Assembly (NCBI GenBank): GCA_017656145.1
Contig: JACDOI010000009.1
Coordinates: 1 to 64,000, forward strand
Direction: 5' to 3'
DNA: 64,000 nucleotides
Source: Bacillota bacterium
Lineage (GTDB): Bacteria; Bacillota; Limnochordia; Limnochordales; ZCTH02-B6
The first letter of the stretch is position 1; every line of letters starts with the position of its first letter. The notes beneath the pieces were generated by a model. That model was not told the origin of the DNA, ran no database searches, and saw only the letters and a list, made by a program, of their open reading frames with translations. Below, one piece after another: positions 1 to 8,609 of the stretch. The position numbers and the translations under genes are program-made.

Positions 1-655
1 CATGCCGCCGGTACTTGCCCGAAAGCCACCCCGCGGCCAGGGGGCTCCACGGGATGACGGCGAAGCCGTGAGCCTGGCAAAACGGGAGAAGTTCCCGCTC
101 CACGCTCCGGTTGAGGATGTTGTAGGGCGCCTGCTCGCAGACGAACCGCTCAAGCCCCAAACGGTCCGAGATCCACAAGCTCTCGCACAGTTGCCACGCG
201 GGAAAGGTGGAGGTGCCGATGTAGCGCACCTTGCCTTGCCGGACCAAGTCCGTGAGCGCGCTCAGCGTTTCGTCCAGCGGCGTGTCGGGGTCGGGCCGGT
301 GGACCTGGTACAGGTCGATGTAGTCGGTGCCGAGCCGCCGGAGGCTGCCTTCCACCTCCCGCATGATGTGGTAGCGGCTGTTGCCGCGGTCGTTGGGGCC
401 GTCGCCGACGGGCCGGGAAAACTTTGTGGCGATGATGACCCGATCCCGGCGGCCGGCCACCGCTTTGCCGACGATGGTCTCCGACGCCCCTTGACCGTAC
501 ACATTGGCGGTGTCGAGGAAGTTGATGCCCGCGTCCAGCGCCCGGTGGATCATGCGGATGGACTCGGCCTCATCGGTGGCCCAACCGAAATTCAAGCATC
601 CCAGGCAAAGGCGGGACACTTTCAAGCCGGCCCGCCCGAGCTTGACATACTCCAC
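1..655 (-). CDS. aldo/keto reductase, 3' end cut by window edge
   Basis: NAD(P)H-dependent oxidoreductase of the AKR superfamily, probably acting on an aldehyde or ketone in the cytoplasm. About 218 residues are present and the C-terminal third lies off the left edge. Catalytic-tetrad positions are visible: Asp in LDTANVYG with the Tyr just after it, Lys in ATKF, and His in YQVHRPD. The start is GTG at 655, chosen because GGAGGTGA lies about 8 bases upstream and the protein opens with a typical AKR strand (YVKLGRAGLKVSRLCLG). The gene lies 69 bases downstream of the aldehyde dehydrogenase on the same strand, so the two may be cotranscribed. The substrate cannot be read from sequence. Confidence 0.88.
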   Translation of the reverse strand, partial: MEYVKLGRAGLKVSRLCLGCLNFGWATDEAESIRMIHRALDAGINFLDTANVYGQGASETIVGKAVAGRRDRVIIATKFSRPVGDGPNDRGNSRYHIMREVEGSLRRLGTDYIDLYQVHRPDPDTPLDETLSALTDLVRQGKVRYIGTSTFPAWQLCESLWISDRLGLERFVCEQAPYNILNRSVERELLPFCQAHGFAVIPWSPLAAGWLSGKYRRH

Positions 656-724
656 CTGCGCTCACCTCCGACGAAATCTGCTGCAGCAAGTGACGCCGGC
701 TGGACGTTCGCCGGGCTGCCGCGA

Positions 725-2167
725 TTACGGCACGTCTTCGGCGATGGCCAGGCCGACCAGCTTCACCTCGACAAATTCGTGGATGCCGTAGGGGCCCCCT
801 TCCCGCCCGATGCCGCTCTCCTTGAACCCGCCGAAGGGAACCTGCGCGGTGGACGGCAAGCCCTCGTTCACCCCGACGATGCCGTACTCAAGCCGCTCCG
901 CGGCCCGGACCGCCCGGCTCACGTTTTCCGTGAACACGTACGCGGCCAGGCCGTAACGGCTGTCGTTGGCGCGCCGGTACGCCTCGGATTCGGTGTCGAA
1001 CGGGATGATGGGCGCGACGGGGCCGAAGGTTTCTTCTTCCATGATGCGCATGCCCTCGCGCACGTTCAAAAGCACCGTGGGCGCGTAGTAGCAGCCGCCG
1101 GAGAACTCGTCGCCTTCCAGAACCCGGCCGCCAGTCAGCACCCGGGCCCCGCGGGATACGGCGTCCTCCACGTGCCGCTGCACCTTCTCAAGCCCCGCCC
1201 GGTCGATGAGGGGGCCCACTTGCACGTCCTCGTTCAGGCCGTTGCCGACCTTTAGGGCCGCGACGGCTTCGGTGAACCGACGGGTGAACTCATCCAAAAT
1301 CCCCTGTTGCACGAAGATGCGGTTGGCGCACACGCACGTTTGGCCCATGTTGCGGAACTTGGAGGCGATGGTTCCCTGAACCGCCTTATCGACGTCCGCA
1401 TCGTCAAACACGATCACCGGAGCGTGCCCGCCCAGCTCCAAGGAAACCCGCTTCACCTGCGCCGCCGCCTCCCGCATGAGGTATTTGCCCACCTCAGTGG
1501 AGCCGGTGAAGGTGATCTTCCGCACAAGGGGATTGGTGAGGAACTCCTGCCCGACGGGCCGGGGATCCTTGGCGGTGACCAGGTTGACCACGCCGGCCGG
1601 CAGACCCGCCTCGGCCAAGAGCACCACGGTGCACCCGGCGGCCAGAGCCGGGCCCAGCTTGCGGGTGACCATGGCCGCGGGAAAGTTCCACGGCGTAATG
1701 GCCGCCACGACGCCGACGGGCTGCTTGATAACCATGTGGCGCTTGCCCGGAACCGAGTTGGGGATGATGTCGCCGTACACCCGTTCGGCCTCGCCGGCGA
1801 ACCAGTCGAAAAACGACGCGGCGTACTCGATCTCGCCGCGGGCTTCCTTGATGGGCTTGCCCATCTCCCGGGTCAGCTGGCGGGCCAGCGTCTCCTGGCG
1901 CTCCCGCATGAGGGCGGCGGCCCGCCGCAGGATGCGGCCCCGGACCAGGGCCGGGGTGCGGGACCAGGCGGAAAACGCCTCGTGGGCCGCTTCCACCGCC
2001 CGGCGGGCGTCTTCGGCCCCCCCATCGGCCACTTCGGCCAACTGCTCGCCGGTAGCCGGATCCGTCACGGGAAACGTGCGGCCGGTGGACGCGGGCACCC
2101 ACTCGCCGCCGATGAACAGCCGGCGCTCCGCAGCAGTGCCGGCAACAGCAGAGACGTTGCTGTTCAT
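725..2167 (-). CDS. gabD: succinate-semialdehyde dehydrogenase-like ALDH with internal deletion
   Basis: NAD(P)-dependent aldehyde dehydrogenase, closest by recall to GabD, which oxidises succinate semialdehyde to succinate in GABA breakdown. Conserved blocks are PWNFPAAM, FTGSTEVGK, the catalytic Glu in LELGG, the catalytic Cys in GQTCVCANR, and EETFGPVAP. The start is ATG at 2167, behind GAGGGGGG with good spacing; a longer in-frame extension lacks a ribosome site. Between GCTVV and LLAEAGLPAG about 16 residues are missing compared with E. coli GabD. The missing segment normally holds the KPA(S/E)xTP motif, whose Lys contacts the cofactor ribose or phosphate. The reading frame stays open, so the product is either a crippled enzyme or an assembly artefact. 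It is followed by an aldo/keto reductase. Confidence 0.85.
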   Translation of the reverse strand: MNSNVSAVAGTAAERRLFIGGEWVPASTGRTFPVTDPATGEQLAEVADGGAEDARRAVEAAHEAFSAWSRTPALVRGRILRRAAALMRERQETLARQLTREMGKPIKEARGEIEYAASFFDWFAGEAERVYGDIIPNSVPGKRHMVIKQPVGVVAAITPWNFPAAMVTRKLGPALAAGCTVVLLAEAGLPAGVVNLVTAKDPRPVGQEFLTNPLVRKITFTGSTEVGKYLMREAAAQVKRVSLELGGHAPVIVFDDADVDKAVQGTIASKFRNMGQTCVCANRIFVQQGILDEFTRRFTEAVAALKVGNGLNEDVQVGPLIDRAGLEKVQRHVEDAVSRGARVLTGGRVLEGDEFSGGCYYAPTVLLNVREGMRIMEEETFGPVAPIIPFDTESEAYRRANDSRYGLAAYVFTENVSRAVRAAERLEYGIVGVNEGLPSTAQVPFGGFKESGIGREGGPYGIHEFVEVKLVGLAIAEDVP

Positions 2168-2401
2168 GGATGGCTTCCCCCCTCGTTTTGCCGTCATGTC
2201 CGGCCGGGCCTTCGGGCCCATCGGCTCCGGATTCACGGGACACGGTTCCACGGTTGCCCCCCGATTCCTCCCGGTACCCCGGGTCGGCAGGACGGGAAGG
2301 CCCGACGGTTTCGCCGCTGGCCGGGCAGGAACCGGGCCGGGCGAGGGGAAGTTTGATGCGGCGGCGCGCGAACGGAGACGCCGGGACGAATCGGTTTCGG
2401 T

Positions 2402-2414
2402 ATAGGGCCCCTAT
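2402..2414. promoter_or_regulatory. 13-bp inverted repeat upstream of the epimerase
   Basis: ATAGGG-C-CCCTAT is a perfect inverted repeat 27 bases before the TTG start of the epimerase, in the gap between it and the divergent gabD-like gene. It overlaps a TATAGG element that could act as a -10 box. A repressor site is possible, but chance occurrence cannot be excluded. Confidence 0.25.
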
Positions 2415-2441
2415 CCTCGGGGCCAGCGGGGAGGGTGCGGG

Positions 2442-3410
2442 TTGGCGAACGGATATCGCGGGATGCGGGCGCTGGTGACCGGCGGCGCCGGGTTCATCGG
2501 CAGCCACCTGGTCGAGACTCTTCTTGCGCGGGGATGGCAAGTGGCGGTGCTGGACAACTTTGCTACGGGGCGGCGGGAAAACGTGCCGGAGGACGCCGTT
2601 CTGTTTGAGGCCGACGTGCGGGACCAGGACGCGGTCGCGCGGGCGGTAGCCGACTTCCGGCCGACCCACATCTTTCACCAGGCCGCCCAGGCGTCGGTCA
2701 AGGTGTCGGTGGACGACCCGGCCCTCGATGCGGCGATCAACGTGATGGGCGGGCTATCCGTGCTGGAAGCGGCCCGCCGGTCGGGGGTGCGGCGGGTTGT
2801 GGTCGCGTCCACCGGCGGGGCCATCTACGGAGAGGTTCCGGAAGGGCAGCGGGCATCGGAAGAGTGGCCGCTGCGTCCCAAAAGCCCCTACGGGGTTGCC
2901 AAGGCGGCGCTGGAACAGTATCTTGAGGCGTACCGCCAAAACTTCGGGCTTGCTGGCACCGTGCTTCGCTACGCCAACGTCTACGGGCCCCGGCAGGACC
3001 CGCTGGGCGAGGCGGGGGTGGTGGCCATCTTTGCGAACCGGGTGCTGGGCGGCCGGCCGGTGACCCTCTTCGCCCGACGGGAGCCGGGAGACGAGGGATG
3101 CGTCCGGGACTACGTGTGGGTGGGAGACGTGGTGGCCGCCAACCTTTTGGCGGCCGAACGGGAACTGGACGGCTGTTTCAACGTGGGAACCGGCGTCGGC
3201 AGCACCACCCGCCAGGTATTGGCGGCCATCGAGGCTGCGGCGGGCGCCAGGGCCCGGGTGGAGCCGGCGCCCCCGCGGCCGGGTGATTTGGAGCGCAGCG
3301 TCGTCGATGCGTCGCGGCTCGCGGCGTGCGGCTGGTCGCCCCGGGTCGGGCTCGAGGAGGGCATCCGCCGCACGGTGGAATGGTTTCGTCGAACTCAGAA
3401 CGGGAACTGA
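2442..3410 (+). CDS. NAD-dependent epimerase/dehydratase (UDP-glucose 4-epimerase-like)
   Basis: Extended short-chain dehydrogenase that would epimerise or dehydrate a nucleotide sugar in the cytoplasm. The N-terminus carries the Rossmann motif TGGAGFIGSHL. Also visible are the conserved Asp ending strand 2 (LDNFATG), the active-site STGGAIYGE region, the catalytic pair YGVAK and the substrate-loop sequence NVYGPRQDP. Length (322 residues) is normal for GalE-type proteins. TTG at 2442 is preferred because GGGAGG precedes it by 7 bases. ATG at 2463 gives a more usual N-terminus (MRALVTGG) but has a poor ribosome site. It ends two bases before the convergent membrane-protein gene. Exact sugar specificity is unknown. 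Confidence 0.9.
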   Translation: MANGYRGMRALVTGGAGFIGSHLVETLLARGWQVAVLDNFATGRRENVPEDAVLFEADVRDQDAVARAVADFRPTHIFHQAAQASVKVSVDDPALDAAINVMGGLSVLEAARRSGVRRVVVASTGGAIYGEVPEGQRASEEWPLRPKSPYGVAKAALEQYLEAYRQNFGLAGTVLRYANVYGPRQDPLGEAGVVAIFANRVLGGRPVTLFARREPGDEGCVRDYVWVGDVVAANLLAAERELDGCFNVGTGVGSTTRQVLAAIEAAAGARARVEPAPPRPGDLERSVVDASRLAACGWSPRVGLEEGIRRTVEWFRRTQNGN

Positions 3411-3412
3411 CC

Positions 3413-3769
3413 TTACCCCGCGCGCCCCGCGGCGGCCCGCCGCTCCTGTGCGCCCGCCCGCTCCACAAGGCCGACGCTGATCAGGCCGAGCAACATGTGG
3501 ATCATGACGGCAAAGCGGCCCACAAATACGTCTTGCCAAAGCCCCAGCCCGACGAACAGCGTGATCAGGGGCATGAACCGGGCCAGCACCCGGACGGCGT
3601 CGTTGCCGGCCTTGGGATGGGGTCGCATGGCCAGCAAGGCGAGGACGGCGATCAGCACGCCCAGGGAAATGTGCGTTTCCCAAAGCCGCTGGTTGGCGAT
3701 GAATCCGAAAAATCTCCCAAGCCCGAGCAAGACCTGGATGTACAGGGCGATGCGCAATGCGATGAGCAC
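3413..3769 (-). CDS. small four-helix membrane protein, function unknown
   Basis: A 118-residue protein with four predicted transmembrane helices at about residues 3-23, 31-49, 62-79 and 86-103. The final 15 residues are short and charged. I recognise no family motif. GTG at 3769 is chosen because GGAGGTGA lies just upstream; a second in-frame GTG at 3778 sits on top of that site. The stop codon lies 2 bases from the convergent epimerase stop. Hydrophobic pattern and ribosome site support a real gene. Confidence 0.65.
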   Translation of the reverse strand: MLIALRIALYIQVLLGLGRFFGFIANQRLWETHISLGVLIAVLALLAMRPHPKAGNDAVRVLARFMPLITLFVGLGLWQDVFVGRFAVMIHMLLGLISVGLVERAGAQERRAAAGRAG

Positions 3770-4147
3770 CGGATTCACCTCCCTTTTGCCTTTCCGACTT
3801 GCGCTTGCGACAAGCGTTCGGCGTGCCGCGACTCTTTCATTCGAACCTGGTTCGCGCTCGCAAGATGACTTGGCCAACCGGCGCCCATAACCCTTCCTGA
3901 CGATGGTGACTAGGTCGCTTTTCCCGCTCAAGGCGGGATATCTCGCTCGCTTGCCGGGCCTGCTCACCGGCGAAACCAAACGTCTTATCTGATTCCGCCT
4001 TTGAGTTGTGAATAAATCAATCAATAATGAAGGAATTGCTTCGCCGAGAAAGAATGATGCAAGCGCGCCGTCAACAGGGGCTCCGCACCCGGGTTCCGGC
4101 GGGAAGCGGTGCCGGCCGCAAGGTGCATGGAGAGGAGTCGTCTTTTG
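3770..4147 (+). promoter_or_regulatory. 378-base gap holding the probable promoter of the TRAP operon
   Basis: No convincing gene is seen here. The only AT-rich stretch is 4001-4030: TTGAGT at 4001-4006, an 18-base spacer containing the direct repeat AATCAATCAAT, and TAATGA at 4025-4030. This would give a leader of about 110 bases before the rpiR-family gene. The -10 match is weak, so the call is tentative. Confidence 0.35.
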
Positions 4148-5068
4148 ATGGGGCTGTTGGAAAGGTTCCGGGCCGCTCGCCCGCGCTTGAGCGCCAACCA
4201 GCGGTCCATCGCGGAGTTCATCCTGGAGCGTCCGGAAGATTGCGCCTTTCTCACCGCCGGTGAACTTGGGCGGCGGGTGGGCGTAAGCGAGTCCACGGTT
4301 GTGCGTTTTGCCGTCGCGGTAGGCTTTGCCGGCTACCCGGAGCTGCAGCGCACACTTCGGGACGAACTCAAGCGCCGGCTGACGACGGTAGAGCGCCTTC
4401 AAGCCAGGCGGGAGGAGCTTGCCGGTCCTGCCGACAGCCTGCGGGCCGTGTGGGAAAACGACATCAACAACATCCATCGCACCTTCCGCTCGATGCCTCG
4501 GGAAGATTTCGAGCGGGCGGTGAACCTTCTTGCCCAAGCCCGCCGGGTATATGTTATCGGGCTTCGAACGTCGGCGTGCGTTGCCCTCTTGCTCACCACG
4601 GCCCTGCAGTACCTGGGTAAGGAAGCCGTCCGGGTCGACTTAGGAATCGGAGATTTCTGGGATCGGCTGGACATGGCCGGCCCCGGGGACGTCGTCGTCG
4701 GCATCAGCGTCCCCCGCTACACCCGATGGACGACGGAGATGGTCCGGTTCGCCCGCGCGAAAGGGGCCGTTGCCATCGCACTGACCGACAGTCCCGTGTC
4801 GCCCCTGGCCGAGCTGTGCGACGTGTTGTTGCCGGTGGCCACCGACTTCAATTCGGTTGTCGAGTCGTTCGTCGCCCCGCTGAGCGTCGCAAACGCCCTC
4901 ATCCTGGGGGTGGCCATGAGCGACGAGGCTGGGAGCCTCGCGGCGCTTCGCCGCCGGGAGGCTTTGTGGGAGTCGCAACAGCTCTATGAGGAGTCCCGCA
5001 CCGCGGGAAGGGGGGATGGAATCGCGCGCGGCTTTGCGGGTGAGCAACGCCTGATGCCGTCGATGTGA
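4148..5068 (+). CDS. RpiR/MurR-family transcriptional regulator
   Basis: DNA-binding regulator, 306 residues, with an N-terminal RpiR helix-turn-helix (about residues 1-77: RLSANQRSIAEFIL, VGVSESTVVRFAVAVGF) and a C-terminal SIS domain (about 125-255) that normally binds a phosphosugar or other small metabolite. The start is ATG at 4148, with GGAGAGGAG 10 bases upstream. It is the first gene of a tight series ending with a CoA-transferase at 10855 and begins 28 bases ahead of the TAXI binding protein, so it most likely controls that operon and senses its substrate. The SIS motif GLRTSACVALLL is seen where many members have GxGxS. Confidence 0.9.
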   Translation: MGLLERFRAARPRLSANQRSIAEFILERPEDCAFLTAGELGRRVGVSESTVVRFAVAVGFAGYPELQRTLRDELKRRLTTVERLQARREELAGPADSLRAVWENDINNIHRTFRSMPREDFERAVNLLAQARRVYVIGLRTSACVALLLTTALQYLGKEAVRVDLGIGDFWDRLDMAGPGDVVVGISVPRYTRWTTEMVRFARAKGAVAIALTDSPVSPLAELCDVLLPVATDFNSVVESFVAPLSVANALILGVAMSDEAGSLAALRRREALWESQQLYEESRTAGRGDGIARGFAGEQRLMPSM

Positions 5069-5096
5069 AATCCGATCCGATGGGAGGTCGAGCATC

Positions 5097-6065
5097 ATGG
5101 CAAAACCGGTGTGCGGCCCGTTGCGGGCACTGGTGTTGCTCGCGGGGCTCGTTGCCGGCTTGTTCGTTGCCTTTCCGGCGGCTGCCCAACTCCAGTATCT
5201 CAGCCTCGCCTCGGGCAGCCCAGGAGGGGTCTACTTCCCGCTGGGCGGTGCCATGGCGGACCTTTTGACGGACGTTTTGCCAGGGGTTCAGGTGACCTCG
5301 GAATCGACGGCGGCGTCGGTGGAAAACTCCCGGCTGGTCGGTCTTGGCATGGCCGACATGGGCATGGTACTGGGCAGCGTCGCCTACAAAGCCTACTCCG
5401 GAGAGGCGCCGTTTGATCAGCCGCTTCCACTCCGGGCGCTTTTCCAGATGTACCCGGCACCGCAACACATCGTCGCGTTGAAAGACTCGGGGATCCGGTC
5501 GGTGCACGACTTGCGGGGGCGGCGGGTGTCCACGGAGGCTCCCGGCAGCGGCGCGGAAACTATCGCCTTGACCATCCTGGAAGTGTACGGCATCGATCCC
5601 GATTCGGATTTCCGGCGCGCCCGCTTGTCGCAGACCGAATCCGCCGACGCGCTCAAAGACCGGGTCATCGACGCCGCATTTTACAACTTCGCCTATCCCG
5701 CTTCGGTCGTGGTGGAGTTGGCCACGGTTCGGGACATTGACTTGATTTCCCTGGAACCCGACATGCTGGAGCGGCTTTTGGCCGACCACCCGTACTTTGT
5801 CCGCACCGTCATCCCGGCGGGAACGTACCGGGGTGTCGACCGGGACGTTTTGGCCGTCGGCGACTCGAACCTCATCGTCGTCCACGCCGACATGCCCGAA
5901 GATCTCGCGTACGCGATCACCAAAACGATTTTCGAGCATGCCGAGGCGTTGCACCCGGTCCACCCGGTGGCCCGGCTGCTGGTGCCGGAAAACGGGGTGA
6001 CATCCCCCATCCCCTTGCATCCGGGCGCCGAACGGTATTTCCGTGAGGCAGGGGTGCTGGAGTGA
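5097..6065 (+). CDS. TAXI-family TRAP transporter solute-binding protein
   Basis: Extracytoplasmic receptor that captures an organic acid (TAXI proteins often bind dicarboxylates, glutamate or glutamine) and delivers it to the TRAP permease encoded two genes downstream. 322 residues with a signal peptide ending near FPAAAQ; no lipobox Cys is present. The family opening LSLASGSPGGVYFPLGGAMADLL and the TESTAASVENSRLV and APGSGAETIA segments are typical. ATG at 5097 follows GGGAGGT with 7-8 base spacing. It overlaps the DUF1850 gene by 4 bases, which points to translational coupling. Confidence 0.93.
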   Translation: MAKPVCGPLRALVLLAGLVAGLFVAFPAAAQLQYLSLASGSPGGVYFPLGGAMADLLTDVLPGVQVTSESTAASVENSRLVGLGMADMGMVLGSVAYKAYSGEAPFDQPLPLRALFQMYPAPQHIVALKDSGIRSVHDLRGRRVSTEAPGSGAETIALTILEVYGIDPDSDFRRARLSQTESADALKDRVIDAAFYNFAYPASVVVELATVRDIDLISLEPDMLERLLADHPYFVRTVIPAGTYRGVDRDVLAVGDSNLIVVHADMPEDLAYAITKTIFEHAEALHPVHPVARLLVPENGVTSPIPLHPGAERYFREAGVLE

Positions 6066-6613
6066 GGCCGTCCGGCCATGGGCGGGGGCGATTCGCTCCC
6101 GCCCCCATCGCCGGACGGCCCCGGTTGCTCGGGGTTTGCCGGCTCGGGGTGTTGACCGCCGGCCTTGTCCCTGCGGCCGTCGCGGCGGTTCTGCTTTTGA
6201 CCTGGACCACCACGGGGCAAACGGCGCTTCGACTGGCGCTGATCGATGGGGCGAGCGGGGACGAGGTCTGGGCGGTTCCGGTGAATCCCGGTCAGTGGGT
6301 ACGGCTGCGCTACGTGCATTCCGCGGATCGAACGCCGGTGGAAAGCTGGTTTCGAGTGAGCGGGGATCCTCTGGGGCTTGTGCTGGAGGAGGAACGGTAT
6401 GCCTGGTACGGCGCGGGGCTGGAGTTTTACGGGCCGGATTCCATGGAGTGGGAGACGGGCTGGGTCGTCGTCCGGCCTGACCGGCACTTGTCCCGCCTGC
6501 CCCTGAGGGTAGCCGGGACGGTCGAACAGGAGCTTTGCGCCGGCAAAGCGCGGGTCCGCCTCAATGATCTGGCATCGTTCGGCCAATCCCTCATCGTGGA
6601 GGTGAGGCCGTGA
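6062..6613 (+). CDS. DUF1850 protein of TRAP-TAXI operons
   Basis: 183-residue protein with a Pro/Arg-rich N-terminus, one membrane segment (about residues 29-48) and a DUF1850-like exported domain containing VRLRYVHSADRTPVESWF and WYGAGLEFYG. DUF1850 genes usually sit between the TAXI receptor and the fused permease, as here. Their biochemical role is not established, but an accessory function in the transporter is the usual inference. The GTG start at 6062 overlaps the receptor stop, and its own stop overlaps the permease start by 4 bases. Confidence 0.85.
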   Translation: MRPSGHGRGRFAPAPIAGRPRLLGVCRLGVLTAGLVPAAVAAVLLLTWTTTGQTALRLALIDGASGDEVWAVPVNPGQWVRLRYVHSADRTPVESWFRVSGDPLGLVLEEERYAWYGAGLEFYGPDSMEWETGWVVVRPDRHLSRLPLRVAGTVEQELCAGKARVRLNDLASFGQSLIVEVRP

Positions 6614-8511
6614 ACGCCGCCGCCGAGCAACGGATTCGCAAGTGGGCCGCAAGGTCCGTTGCGGTCCTGGGTGTGGCCGCGTCGGTGTACCACTTGTACG
6701 CCGCCTATTTCTACCCGCTGTTCGCCCTGCAGCACCGGGCCGTCCACTGGATGTTTATGGCCACCATCCTCTTTCTCGTCTACCCGATCCTTCACGCCCC
6801 AAAGCTGACGTGGCGGCAGGTAGCCTACAGCGGCGCCTTCATCGCCCTGGCCATGGCCAGCGGCATCTACGTGCTGGTCAACTACGCGGCCGTGGGATCC
6901 CGGGCCGGGGCCTACAACGCGTGGGATGTGGCCTTTGGCGTGATGCTGCTCCTTGTCGTCTTCGAGGCCGCCCGGCGGGGAACCGGCTGGCCGGTGGTGC
7001 TGGTGGCTTTGGCGTTTTTGGCATACGCGTTCGCCGGGCCGTACTTGCCGCCCCTCTTGGGCCATCGGGGATTTGCCGTGGAGCGGGTGGTTCCGTACCT
7101 CTACCTGACAACCGACGGCGTGTTCGGCGTTCCTCTCGGGGTGTCAGCCAAATTCGTGCTGCTGTTCATTTTATACGGGGCTATCCTTGAGAAGTCCGGC
7201 GCGGGCAAGTTCTTTCTGGATCTGGCCATGTCAGTGGCCGGCGGAACCCGGGGAGGCCCGGCCAAGGCGGGCGTCATCTCGTCGGCCGTTTTGGGAACAG
7301 TTTCCGGAAGCTCTGTGGCGAACACGACGACGACCGGCACGTTTACCATCCCGCTCATGAAGCGGATCGGGGTCCGAGCGGAGATGGCCGGCGGCATCGA
7401 GGCCGCCGCGTCCACCATGGGCCAAGTGATACCGCCCGTCATGGGTGCCGCGGCGTTTTTGTTGGCCGAATACATCGGCGTGCCGTACGCGCGGGTCGCG
7501 GTGGCCGCCGTCATTCCGGCGCTTTTGGCCATGTGGTCCATGTTTTTGCAGGTGGATTTCTTGGCCGGCCACACCGGCATGCGGGGACTGCCCGCCGCGG
7601 AGCTGCCGGACATCTGGACCGTCTTCCGGCAGGGCGCGCACTTTTTGCTGCCGCTCCTGGCGCTGTTTTATTTCCTGCTGGGCGGTTATTCGCCGGAACG
7701 GGCTGTGTTGTGGACCATTCTCCTGACGGTGGCGGTGGTGCTCATTTCCGGTTGGCGGCAAGGCCGGCTGCGGGAAACCGGACGGGCCTTGGCGGAGGCG
7801 TTCGCCGCCGGCGGCGTCAACACCGTGACGGTGGCCGCGATTTGCGCGGCTGCAGGCGTCATCATCGGCATGACCACCATGACAGGACTAGGCCTGCGCA
7901 TCAGCGGCATCGTCATCGACTTGGCCGGGGGGCGTCTATGGCTGGCGGCGCCCCTGGCCGCCGTCTCGTCGCTCATTCTGGGGATGGGAATCCCGACCAC
8001 GGCCAATTACGTCATTCAGGCGACCCTGGTGGCGCCTGCGCTCATTCAGATGGGTGTCCCGGTGCTGGCCGCCCACATGTTCGTCTTCTACTTCGGCGTC
8101 ATCGCGGACATTACGCCGCCGGTGGCCTTGGCCAGCTACGCCGCGGCGGGCATTGCCCAGTCCAACCCGTTTCGCACCGGCGTTGAGGCGTTCCGGTTCG
8201 GGCTGGCCAAGTACATCGTCCCGTTCCTCTTCTTGTACCAGCCGGCGCTGCTGATGCAAGACTCGTGGCTGGATGTGACAGTCGTCTCGGTCTTGGCCGC
8301 GCTGGGCATCACCGCGCTTTCGGCCATGCTGCAGCGGTACTTTTTCGGCTCCTTGGCCGGGTGGCAGATGATTCTCCTGGCCGCGGCGGCGCTGTTGCTG
8401 TTTTCCATGCGATGGGACGCGGCGCTCTTGGGCGCCGCCTTGATGATCGCCGTGGCGGGCGCGCAAAAGTGGAGCCGGCGGGCTCGCCAGCCGGGCGCGG
8501 CGATGCGGTGA
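6610..8511 (+). CDS. TRAP transporter permease, DctQ-DctM fusion (4TM/12TM)
   Basis: Integral membrane part of a TAXI-TRAP secondary transporter, 633 residues, with the small four-helix (DctQ-like) unit at the N-terminus fused to the large DctM-like unit, the usual arrangement for TAXI systems. DctM hallmarks include SAVLGTVSGSSVANT, MGQVIPPVMGAAAF, GMGIPTTANYV and ITPPVALASYAAAGIA. Uptake is expected to be driven by an ion gradient. The GTG start at 6610 overlaps the DUF1850 stop. The substrate is unknown; downstream genes suggest an acid that is then hydrolysed or ring-opened and loaded on CoA. Confidence 0.95.
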   Translation: MNAAAEQRIRKWAARSVAVLGVAASVYHLYAAYFYPLFALQHRAVHWMFMATILFLVYPILHAPKLTWRQVAYSGAFIALAMASGIYVLVNYAAVGSRAGAYNAWDVAFGVMLLLVVFEAARRGTGWPVVLVALAFLAYAFAGPYLPPLLGHRGFAVERVVPYLYLTTDGVFGVPLGVSAKFVLLFILYGAILEKSGAGKFFLDLAMSVAGGTRGGPAKAGVISSAVLGTVSGSSVANTTTTGTFTIPLMKRIGVRAEMAGGIEAAASTMGQVIPPVMGAAAFLLAEYIGVPYARVAVAAVIPALLAMWSMFLQVDFLAGHTGMRGLPAAELPDIWTVFRQGAHFLLPLLALFYFLLGGYSPERAVLWTILLTVAVVLISGWRQGRLRETGRALAEAFAAGGVNTVTVAAICAAAGVIIGMTTMTGLGLRISGIVIDLAGGRLWLAAPLAAVSSLILGMGIPTTANYVIQATLVAPALIQMGVPVLAAHMFVFYFGVIADITPPVALASYAAAGIAQSNPFRTGVEAFRFGLAKYIVPFLFLYQPALLMQDSWLDVTVVSVLAALGITALSAMLQRYFFGSLAGWQMILLAAAALLLFSMRWDAALLGAALMIAVAGAQKWSRRARQPGAAMR

Positions 8512-8609
8512 TGATGATGTGGCGGGCTTCCCGGGCAGCCGGCCCGGACCGACGGGCGCGGGCGGGCTGGGAGCGATGGAAAGTTGAGGGCGAAGGAGTG
8601 AACGACAGC

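Noticed and set aside
2-1255. Open frame of 417 codons on the plus strand at the left edge
   Set aside because: It lies wholly opposite the aldo/keto reductase and aldehyde dehydrogenase genes and has no recognisable domain. Long antisense frames are expected in GC-rich DNA.
4015-4030. AATCAATCAAT repeat as a possible CRISPR or iteron
   Set aside because: Only two to three overlapping short units occur and no array or replication gene is present.
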